DNA from: Claveliimonas sp964652805
GTDB taxonomy: Bacteria; Bacillota; Clostridia; Lachnospirales; Lachnospiraceae
DNA: 13,684 bases
Assembly (NCBI GenBank): GCA_964652805.1
Contig: CAZZBJ010000066.1
Location: 1-13,684, forward strand
Reading direction: 5' to 3'
The notes beneath the pieces are model-generated. The model was not told the DNA's origin and did not search any database. It saw nothing but the letters and a program-made list of their open reading frames with translations. Made by a program: the position numbers and the translations under genes. How positions within the stretch are numbered: the first letter of the stretch is position 1; the number at the start of each line of letters is the position of its first letter. This document shows positions 6,664 to 13,065 of the stretch, one piece after another.

Positions 6664-8046
6664 TTATATTTTATGCAGCTTTTTCATCTGCTTCACATCA
6701 ATGCCGTACTCCTTCAGCTTGTAAAAAAGCTGCCGCTCTCCGATTCCCAGCTGCTCTGCCGTTTCTTTGATCCTGCAGTCGTTTTCCTCCAGCGCCCTCT
6801 GTATCGCCTCTTTTTCTGCCTGGGCTCTTATCTCTTTCAGGGAACTGCCTGTGTCCTTCTTCCTGGCAGGCCGGGAGAAGAACTGCTCCGGCAGATCCTC
6901 CGCCAGGATCTCCCCGCTCTCCGACAGCACCACCAGCCTCTCTATAATGTTCCTCAGCTCTCTGACATTCCCCTTGTAAGAATAGGACAACAATGCGTCC
7001 CACACCTCCTTGGCGGGCTCCTGTATCTCCTTTTGCTGCTCCTCCCCGTATTTCTCAAGGAAAAAGCGGATCAGGGCGGGAAGGTCTTCCCTTCTCTCCC
7101 GCAGCGGCGGGACCACCACCGTGATGGTGCACAGACGGTAATACAGATCGCTCCGGAATTTCTCCTCCTCCATGGCCCTTTCCATATCCACGTTTGTGGC
7201 GCTGACCAGCCGGAAATCCACCGGTATGCTTTTCGTGCTCCCCACCCGCTCGATGGTCCTTGTCTCCAGGACACGGAGGAGCTTGGACTGCACATGCAGG
7301 GGGATATCCCCGATCTCATCCAGGAACAGCGTCCCTCCCTCCACGGCTTCAAAGCGTCCCTTGTAGGTTCCCACCGCGCCTGTGAAGGCTCCCTTCTCAT
7401 AGCCGAACAGCTCCGACTCCATCAGCGTGTCGGAGAGAGCATGGCAGTTGACGGCAAGGAATTTTTTGTCCGGTCTGCTGATCTGATGGACATAGTCCGC
7501 CAGGACCTCCTTCCCCACTCCCGATTCTCCCAGGAGCAGAATGTTGGCCGAGCTTTTTGCGGCCCTTTCCAGGATCCGTATAACCTTCCGGAATTTCTCA
7601 TTCCCGGTCTCCAGCATATATCTTTTCCCCCCGGCTCCTTCTTTTGCCCGGGATCTGCACCTTGCCCCGTGGGCCCTCTGGAGCTTTTTCAGCTCCTCCA
7701 GGAGCTTCTCCGGTCCCTGTCCCTTGACAAAGTAGGACCAGGCCCCTTTTTTCATGGCTTCCACTGCATTTTCAATGCTTCCGTAGCCAGTGAGCAAGAT
7801 CACCTTGCAGGTCTTATATTTTTCCAGGAGAGACTCGAGCAGGTCGAGCCCATCCATCTCCCCCATCCGCAGATCCGTGATCACGATGTCTGCCTCTTCC
7901 TCAGACATTCTTTTCAGCGCCTCCTGGGCGCTGCCTGCTGTCCTGACATAGTAGCCCTCACTGTTCAGAAGGATCTTCAGGATCCTGCGCTGCTTCTCTT
8001 CATCGTCCGCCACGAGGATATTCAGTCTGCCTTTATCTGTATTCAT
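6664..8046 (-). CDS. NtrC-type sigma-54-dependent response regulator
   Basis: A 460-residue, three-domain activator. The receiver domain (about 8-120) has Asp14-Asp15, phosphorylation site Asp58 (VITDLRM), Thr86 and Lys108. The AAA+ domain (about 147-385) has Walker A GESGVGKE (173-180), the sigma-54-contact loop GAFTGA (219-224), Walker B GGTLFLDE (237-244) and later FRSDLYYRL. The C-terminal Fis-type helix-turn-helix (about 420-458) contains IKETAEQLGIGERQLFYKLKEYGI. When phosphorylated, such proteins form an ATPase ring that opens sigma-54 promoters. All catalytic motifs are intact. Its ATG overlaps the 3' end of the kinase gene by 14 nt, with AGGAGG inside the kinase gene, so translation is probably coupled. 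Its likely target is the sigma-54 promoter just downstream that serves ald-nhaC. Confidence 0.95.
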   Translation of the reverse strand: MNTDKGRLNILVADDEEKQRRILKILLNSEGYYVRTAGSAQEALKRMSEEEADIVITDLRMGEMDGLDLLESLLEKYKTCKVILLTGYGSIENAVEAMKKGAWSYFVKGQGPEKLLEELKKLQRAHGARCRSRAKEGAGGKRYMLETGNEKFRKVIRILERAAKSSANILLLGESGVGKEVLADYVHQISRPDKKFLAVNCHALSDTLMESELFGYEKGAFTGAVGTYKGRFEAVEGGTLFLDEIGDIPLHVQSKLLRVLETRTIERVGSTKSIPVDFRLVSATNVDMERAMEEEKFRSDLYYRLCTITVVVPPLRERREDLPALIRFFLEKYGEEQQKEIQEPAKEVWDALLSYSYKGNVRELRNIIERLVVLSESGEILAEDLPEQFFSRPARKKDTGSSLKEIRAQAEKEAIQRALEENDCRIKETAEQLGIGERQLFYKLKEYGIDVKQMKKLHKI

Positions 8047-10084
8047 CTATGCCTTCCTCCTTCTGTGATAATGGAAAATAAACGCAGAACAAACTGCCTT
8101 CTCCCTTCTGGCTGGACACCTGGATGTCGCCTCCCGTCTCCTGCACCTGCTGGTATACCAGGTACAGTCCAAGCCCGGTTCCGGAGGCCTTCGTCGTGTA
8201 GAAGGGATTGAACATGTTTTCCATCTCCTGTTCGCTCATTCCCTTCCCCGTATCCCTGACCTCGATTTTGACGGACTGTCCCTCCTTTGCGGCGGTGACC
8301 TCAATGCTGCCGGCCTCCCCCTTTGCCTCCACAGCCTCCACCGCATTTGTCAGGAGATTGATGAGAATTGTCTTGATCCCCTCGGGGTTGCAGCGTATCG
8401 ATAAGCCCTCCTCACAGGAGCAGCTGACACGAATCTTCTTTTTGCGGAAAATCGTCTCCTGAACCCTCAGGATATTTTCCAGGACAGGCTTTAATTCTGT
8501 GTCGCTGACATCCTCCGGCGCTACTCTGGCAAAGGACAGGAGGCTCTCCACAATCTGGTTGGCCGACTCCGCCTCCTCCTCTATCACCTGCACGGTATCC
8601 GCAATCTCTTCCCCTGTGTGGAGAATTCCCTTTTTCAGGGCATAGCAGTAATTGCAGATGATCTCCAGAGGATTTTTCAGTTCGTGGGAAATGCCGGAGG
8701 CAAGCTGGCCAACGGCAATCATCTTCTCGTTCTGCCGGTTCTTTCTCTCCTGCACCCGGGACACAGTGATATCTTCCGCCACCAGGATCCGATTCTCGCT
8801 CTCCTTCTTTCCCAGGACGCTGCTGCCGATGATCCGGTACCAGCGTCCCCCCACTTCCACTTCCCGGCATATATAGCTGGTCTGCGGGATCTTCTCCAGA
8901 ATGTCCAGCACCTGTCTGTCCTGAATTTGCCCTCCCTCTGTATCCGGCAAAAAGAACTGCCGGTCAGGCGGGGCCTCTCTGGCCTGCTGATTTTCCATAA
9001 TGACCTTCCCCTCCGGCGACACCTCAAGCACATACTGGGGAATGGAGTCCAGGATCCTCCGCACTCTTATCTGCTCCCGCTCCAGTTCCCTTGTCCGCTG
9101 CTTTACAAGAGTCCTGGTACGCATATGGATATAGCCGAAAAGATACAGATAAAATCCAGCAATTCCAAGACCCAGGATAATTCCCCAGAAATACAGATGC
9201 TCCTTAGGGGGCACCTCAGAGAGGACAGAGGACAGGAACCACTTTTTCTGGATCTGCTCCAGAACATCCTTGTTTCTCATCTGATAGACCGCCTTGTCAA
9301 GGATCCGCCCGACCTCTTCTTCGGATTTTCTCACAGCAAAGACAACGTCCTCTTCGTAGACGCTCTCCTCAACCATATAGTAGTCCTGAAAAAGCCTCTC
9401 CCCCTGCATGTAATACATCAGATTCTGTTCGTCCGCCACAATGCCGTCCACCTGCTTCTCCCGCAGGAGCTGCGCACATTCCGAAATGTTGTCGCACTCC
9501 ACGATCTCCACTCCCGGGCATTTCTCTTGCAGGACCAGAAGGGCATAGTCCTCCTGTATGCCTGCCACTCTTCTGCCTGTCAGCTCCTTTAATTCTCTCA
9601 CTTCAGTCCCGCTGTTTTCCAGAAAAACCACGCCTCTGCTCCGGTAGAGAGGAGCTGTCAGATAATACTTTTCGGCCCGTTCCTCCGAGTAGGAGATCTG
9701 GATGACATCCACCTCTCCGCTCTCCAGCTTTTCAAAAACCTGGGGCCACTCTACTGCCTGAAAGGTCATGTCCGCTCCCAGCTCCCACTCCATATGCTCC
9801 ATCAGATCGATGGCAAACCCGTTCTCTTCATCCAGGGATTCGTCGTAAATCCGGGCGGGAAAGGAGTCCAGGGTCTCTCCGTATATAAGGGGCTCCCGCT
9901 CCTTTAAAAAGGCCCGCTCCTCCTCTGTGATCTCATTTTTTCCGGACAGCACATAGAACAGATTGCCCCCGTACATCATCTGACAGTAGCGGTCCGCCAT
10001 GACCAGAAGAAACGCGGTCATTCCTGCGAGCCACAGGATAAAATGGATGCCCATAGGCCACTTCTTTTCTTTCATCGTCTTCAT
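8033..10084 (-). CDS. Membrane sensor histidine kinase with extracellular solute-binding (SBP_bac_3-like) domain
   Basis: Numbering is from the chosen start (683 residues). One membrane segment (about 12-29) is followed by an extracytoplasmic domain (about 53-285) resembling type 3 amino-acid-binding proteins: NGFAIDLMEHM, SGEVDVIQISYSEERAEKYYLTAPLY, then a second lobe with GIVADEQ and VVFAVRK. A second membrane segment (about 297-318) leads to a coiled-coil linker, a PAS-like domain (about 338-443) and the kinase core: His467 in GISHELKNPLE, N-box Asn580 (LLTNAVEA), G1 DTGKG (611-615), F-box NPFYTTK and G2 GTGLGL (635-640). AGAGGG lies 6 nt before ATG 10084; ATG 10105 would overlap the yitT stop codon and lacks a good site. 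The gene follows yitT directly and overlaps the regulator gene. The ligand is probably an amino acid or similar small solute; this is inference from the domain class. Confidence 0.93.
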   Translation of the reverse strand: MKTMKEKKWPMGIHFILWLAGMTAFLLVMADRYCQMMYGGNLFYVLSGKNEITEEERAFLKEREPLIYGETLDSFPARIYDESLDEENGFAIDLMEHMEWELGADMTFQAVEWPQVFEKLESGEVDVIQISYSEERAEKYYLTAPLYRSRGVVFLENSGTEVRELKELTGRRVAGIQEDYALLVLQEKCPGVEIVECDNISECAQLLREKQVDGIVADEQNLMYYMQGERLFQDYYMVEESVYEEDVVFAVRKSEEEVGRILDKAVYQMRNKDVLEQIQKKWFLSSVLSEVPPKEHLYFWGIILGLGIAGFYLYLFGYIHMRTRTLVKQRTRELEREQIRVRRILDSIPQYVLEVSPEGKVIMENQQAREAPPDRQFFLPDTEGGQIQDRQVLDILEKIPQTSYICREVEVGGRWYRIIGSSVLGKKESENRILVAEDITVSRVQERKNRQNEKMIAVGQLASGISHELKNPLEIICNYCYALKKGILHTGEEIADTVQVIEEEAESANQIVESLLSFARVAPEDVSDTELKPVLENILRVQETIFRKKKIRVSCSCEEGLSIRCNPEGIKTILINLLTNAVEAVEAKGEAGSIEVTAAKEGQSVKIEVRDTGKGMSEQEMENMFNPFYTTKASGTGLGLYLVYQQVQETGGDIQVSSQKGEGSLFCVYFPLSQKEEGIDEYR

Positions 10085-10097
10085 CGTTTTCCCTCTG

Positions 10098-10781
10098 CTA
10101 TGCATCCCTCAACGGCTTTCTTCTGCCGCTCCCCACGATCTGCTTTGGGTCACGTTTTCCGCAATTTTGTATCTGCCCGATCAGAAACGAGGAAATCATA
10201 ACCGTGATCACGGAGAACACGATCCGCATGGCCGGAATGTAGGTCAGCGAAAGTCCCAGCACAAGCAGATCTGTAAAAAGGTAACAGCGGGACAGCGGCC
10301 AGGACGTGACATGCGAGACGCACAGCGCCAGGGCGTCATCTCCTCCGCTGGAGCCTCCTTGTCTCACGATCAGCCCCACTCCTACTCCGACGAAGATTCC
10401 CCCGCTGACTGCTGCCAGCAGCGGGTACGCCGCAAGATCCGGCAGCATCATGGGCAGTGATTCCCACAATTTGTAAAACATCGAGACCCCAGCCGTAGAT
10501 AGGAGAGATATCTTGATAAACCTCACACCCAGCAATTTAAATGCCAGCAGATAGCAGGAAATGTCCAGTATCGGTGTGATAAGGGCAGGCGAGATACCCA
10601 GCCAGTGCTCGGCCAGGAGCATCATGCCGATCACGCCTCCCTCGGTGATGCCTGTCTGCTGGTGGATATTGTGTATGCCGAAAGAACAGATGGCAGCACC
10701 GAGCATGATCAGCACAAGTCTCCTCCACGACAGATCTTTCATGAGTCTATTGAGCAAGGTTGAAAAAGTTCTTTTCAACAA
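10098..10781 (-). CDS. YitT family (DUF161) membrane protein, short form
   Basis: A 227-residue integral membrane protein with about five hydrophobic segments (near 20-38, 46-63, 66-85, 118-140 and 160-190). The loop GGSSGGDDALAL (142-153) is typical of the YitT/DUF161 family, whose transport or other role is not established. Most relatives are about 280 residues and end in a soluble DUF2179 domain. Here the protein stops after a basic tail, so that domain is absent. The start codon is TTG: AGGAGG lies 7 nt upstream of TTG 10781, and a second TTG follows immediately. The gene is first in a probable operon with the kinase and regulator, separated from the kinase start by 13 nt, which suggests a functional link to that signalling system. 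There is no sign of a frameshift. Confidence 0.85.
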   Translation of the reverse strand: MLKRTFSTLLNRLMKDLSWRRLVLIMLGAAICSFGIHNIHQQTGITEGGVIGMMLLAEHWLGISPALITPILDISCYLLAFKLLGVRFIKISLLSTAGVSMFYKLWESLPMMLPDLAAYPLLAAVSGGIFVGVGVGLIVRQGGSSGGDDALALCVSHVTSWPLSRCYLFTDLLVLGLSLTYIPAMRIVFSVITVMISSFLIGQIQNCGKRDPKQIVGSGRRKPLRDA

Positions 10782-10822
10782 AATAAAACCTCCTGCCTGT
10801 TGTTTTTCTTATTCTCATACAT

Positions 10823-10853
10823 ATAATAAAGCCTATAGCAACTATAATGTCAA
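10823..10853 (-). promoter_or_regulatory. Predicted sigma-A promoter for yitT-kinase-regulator
   Basis: Minus strand: perfect TTGACA at 10853-10848. The -10 is either TTTATT after 17 nt or TATTAT after 19 nt. The spacer holds a small palindrome, TATAG-TTG-CTATA, which could be an operator. The predicted leader is about 35-40 nt. Confidence 0.6.
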
Positions 10854-10920
10854 GGAGAAAAGAGGACGCCATACAAAAGACAATGGAGAGGAGCACCCTG
10901 GAGTCCATGATCGAGGATTT

Positions 10921-11409
10921 TCACAGGAGGGTGAAGGGGCCTGCCTTCTGACCTGTCCGGATATCCGCCGTGATCCCCCTGTGCTCCACAGAGGTGGAGA
11001 ACACGATCAGCGTCTTGGTCCGACCAAAGCGCTGCAGCTCCCCGATAAACTGGTCCAGCTCCACAGTGCTGGGGAAGAGCACCTCCAGCACCATGGAGTA
11101 GTCTCCTGTGACACAGTTGCACTCGATCACATTGGGGCAGGCCTTTACAAAGGGATAAAATTCCTTTTTGTCCTCAGGCACCACCTCCAGATTGATAAGC
11201 GCCTTGATGTGATACCCAAGTGCGACCGGGTCGATCTGGGCGTGGTAGCCAGTGATAAATCCTTTTTCCTCCATCCTCTCTATTCTGGCGGACACGGCCG
11301 GCGTGGAGAGGTAGACCTTATTGGCTATCTCCTTCAGGGGCGTCTTCGCATTCTCCTGCAGAATGTCCAGGATCACCTTGTCTATTGCGTCCAGCTTGTC
11401 ATGTTTCAT
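10921..11409 (-). CDS. Lrp/AsnC family transcriptional regulator
   Basis: A 162-residue protein, the normal length for the family. Residues 1-60 are the DNA-binding domain: LDAIDKVILDILQENAKTPL, then the helix-turn-helix around EIANKVYLSTPAVSARIERM. Residues about 68-145 are the RAM ligand-binding/oligomerisation domain, with the CVTGDYSMVLEV strand carrying the conserved Gly102-Asp103. Lrp/AsnC proteins bind amino acids and adjust amino-acid metabolism genes. ATG 11409 was chosen because AGGAGG lies just upstream and homologues begin in the same way; the frame is open for 32 further codons upstream without a convincing site. It is divergent from glutamate dehydrogenase across 377 bp, so control of gdhA and of itself is the obvious inference. 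The C-terminus is followed by 67 nt without a clear terminator before the yitT promoter. Confidence 0.93.
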   Translation of the reverse strand: MKHDKLDAIDKVILDILQENAKTPLKEIANKVYLSTPAVSARIERMEEKGFITGYHAQIDPVALGYHIKALINLEVVPEDKKEFYPFVKACPNVIECNCVTGDYSMVLEVLFPSTVELDQFIGELQRFGRTKTLIVFSTSVEHRGITADIRTGQKAGPFTLL

Positions 11410-11556
11410 CTTCTCTCCTCCTGTTCTTCTGTCCTGCCGCCAACATACAGCCGGAATTTTCCACGCAAAATAAAAAGGCATATCCGCTCTTTCCCGCAGA
11501 CACACCCTCGCGTCACAAATTCATGCTTCTGTCAGATTTCATATTTTTATACGCCA

Positions 11557-11585
11557 ATCATAGCATCGGCGCTCCTTTTTGTCAA
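11557..11585 (-). promoter_or_regulatory. Predicted sigma-A promoter for lrp
   Basis: Minus strand: perfect TTGACA (11585-11580), a 17-nt spacer and TATGAT (11562-11557). This is among the best promoter matches in the window. The predicted start is near 11550. Confidence 0.8.
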
Positions 11586-11617
11586 TCGGGCTTTGATTTT
11601 TAAGCTCTGCCTTCCAG

Positions 11618-11634
11618 ACTTAATTTTTATAAGT
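11618..11634. promoter_or_regulatory. Candidate Lrp-type operator
   Basis: ACTTA-ATTTTTA-TAAGT, a dyad with 5-bp arms and an AT-rich centre, similar in build to the 15-bp Lrp site. A related sequence, GCTT-TGATTTTT-AAGC, lies about 28 bp to the left (11590-11605), beside the lrp -35 box. Binding is inferred only. Confidence 0.35.
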
Positions 11635-11710
11635 ATCAGGCGTCAAATTGTTTCAGAGCAAAACATTTTCGGTGAAAAAAGTAAATCTTTCTCGTTGTTC
11701 TTCTTCCCCA

Positions 11711-11739
11711 TTGACTGCGGATTTTCAAAGTCTTACCAT
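11711..11739 (+). promoter_or_regulatory. Predicted sigma-A promoter for gdhA
   Basis: TTGACT (11711-11716), a 17-nt spacer and TACCAT (11734-11739). The -35 is strong and the -10 moderate, as often seen in activated or repressed promoters. The leader would be about 40 nt. Confidence 0.5.
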
Positions 11740-11786
11740 TTTTTCAGCTGATGCGCAGCAGCAAAAAGCAGTGAAGGAGAAAAAAC

Positions 11787-13046
11787 ATGTCACACACATA
11801 CGATCCCTATACCAATGTAATCGACACCATGACAAAGGCTATGGAGCTGGGGCACATCGACCAGTCCATGTTTGAGATCCTGAAAAATCCCCAGAGGGAA
11901 ATAAAGGTATATCTTCCCGTGGAGATGGACGATGGCACAGTCCGGGTCTTCGAGGGATACCGGATACAGCACTCCAATATCCGCGGCCCCTTTAAGGGCG
12001 GCATCCGCTATCACCAGAACTGCGACTTAAATGAGGTGAAGGCTCTGGCCACATGGATGACCCTGAAGTGCGCGGTCGCCGACATTCCCTACGGCGGCGC
12101 TAAGGGCGGCATCCAGGTGGATCCCCACACTCTCTCCAGAAGAGAGCTGAGAAATCTGACCAGGCGGTACACCTTTGCCATCGCCCCCATCATCGGATCC
12201 GACGCAGACATCCCCGCACCTGATGTGAACACCAATCCACAGACCATGGCCTGGCTGCTGGATACCTACAGCCAGCTGAAAGGGCATCCCTGTCCCGGAG
12301 TGGTGACCGGCAAGCCTGTGGAACTGGGCGGCTCAAAGGGAAGGAATTCCGCCACCGGCCGGGGCGTGGTCATCAGCACCAAGCTCCTCCTGGCACAGCA
12401 GGGCCGTGAGCTTGCCGGGACCACCGTCGCCATCCAGGGCATGGGCAATGTGGGCGCCAACACGGCCCGGATCTTCTATCACAGGGGCGTGAAGGTGCTT
12501 GCCATCAGCGACATCTCCGGCGGTCTCTACTGCGAGGACGGCCTGGACATTGACACCATCTCTGTCTTTCTGGAGCAGGAGGGCGCTCTTCTTAAGGATT
12601 ACAGCGCGCCCGGCATCCGGCACATCTCCAACGAGGAGATCCTGACCTGCAAATGCGATGTGCTTGTTCCCGCTGCCCTGGAAAATCAGATCACAGCGGA
12701 AAACGCGGACAAACTGAACTGCTCCTTCATTGTGGAGGCAGCCAACGGCCCCACCACCGAAGAGGCGGACGCCATCCTGGAAAAGCGGGGCATCACCCTC
12801 ATACCGGATATCTTCGCCAACAGCGGCGGCGTCATCGTCTCCTACTTTGAGTGGGTGCAGAATATCCAGGAGCTGACCTGGGACCGCGAGCAGGTGAACG
12901 AGATGCTGGAAAAACTCATGACCCGTTCCTTCCAGAGTCTTCTGGACGTTGTGGAGGAGTGTCACTGCACCTTCCGCATGGCTGCCTACATCGTGGCTCT
13001 GCGGAAACTGGTCACGGCAGAAAAGATGAAGGGGATCTTTCCGTAA
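11787..13046 (+). CDS. gdhA: Glutamate dehydrogenase (Glu/Leu/Phe/Val dehydrogenase family)
   Basis: A 419-residue cytoplasmic enzyme of the hexameric family, normal length. It interconverts glutamate with 2-oxoglutarate and ammonium. Substrate-domain residues are visible: Lys70 in GPFKGGIRYH, Lys94 in WMTLK, catalytic Lys106 in PYGGAKGG and catalytic Asp146 in PAPDVNTN. The cofactor domain has TGKPVELGGSKGRNSATGRG (174-193) and the Rossmann motif GMGNVG (218-223), then ISDISGG. The motif set favours glutamate over branched-chain amino acids. The cofactor was not determined, though NAD is usual for such clostridial enzymes. AAGGAG lies 7 nt before the ATG. It is transcribed away from the lrp gene and converges on nrdD. 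Its last codons form the left arm of a perfect 19-bp inverted repeat. With alanine dehydrogenase nearby it suggests ammonium/amino-acid turnover. Confidence 0.95.
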   Translation: MSHTYDPYTNVIDTMTKAMELGHIDQSMFEILKNPQREIKVYLPVEMDDGTVRVFEGYRIQHSNIRGPFKGGIRYHQNCDLNEVKALATWMTLKCAVADIPYGGAKGGIQVDPHTLSRRELRNLTRRYTFAIAPIIGSDADIPAPDVNTNPQTMAWLLDTYSQLKGHPCPGVVTGKPVELGGSKGRNSATGRGVVISTKLLLAQQGRELAGTTVAIQGMGNVGANTARIFYHRGVKVLAISDISGGLYCEDGLDIDTISVFLEQEGALLKDYSAPGIRHISNEEILTCKCDVLVPAALENQITAENADKLNCSFIVEAANGPTTEEADAILEKRGITLIPDIFANSGGVIVSYFEWVQNIQELTWDREQVNEMLEKLMTRSFQSLLDVVEECHCTFRMAAYIVALRKLVTAEKMKGIFP

Positions 13047-13065
13047 AAAGATCCCCTTCATCTTT
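13022..13065. terminator. Bidirectional hairpin terminator between gdhA and nrdD
   Basis: A perfect 19-bp inverted repeat (13022-13040 with 13047-13065) around a 6-nt loop containing the gdhA stop codon. Arms start AAAGATGAAGGGG and end CCCCTTCATCTTT. It covers the last gdhA codons and reaches the nrdD stop codon. T-tracts are short on both sides, but the position between convergent genes fits a shared terminator. Confidence 0.75.

Larger units (their letters stand above)
11410..11786. other. Intergenic region between lrp and gdhA
   Basis: A 377-bp divergent control region with no convincing gene. It holds the lrp promoter and a long (about 140 nt) lrp leader on the left, AT-rich repeated motifs in the middle and a likely gdhA promoter on the right. 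The core ATTTTTATA occurs twice (11543-11551 and 11623-11631), 80 bp apart. Confidence 0.7.

Noticed and set aside
6163..8211. A 682-codon open frame on the plus strand, antisense to the regulator and to part of the alanine dehydrogenase gene
   Set aside because: It crosses an intergenic region and two well-supported genes, has His/Leu/Pro-rich composition typical of a shadow frame, and lacks any recognisable domain.
8618..9592. A 324-codon plus-strand frame opposite the sensor kinase
   Set aside because: Shadow of a kinase whose motifs are all visible in the correct frame and order.
11410..11505. A 32-codon N-terminal extension of the Lrp frame
   Set aside because: The normal Lrp start with AGGAGG is at 11409, and the extension has no good ribosome binding site and no family similarity.
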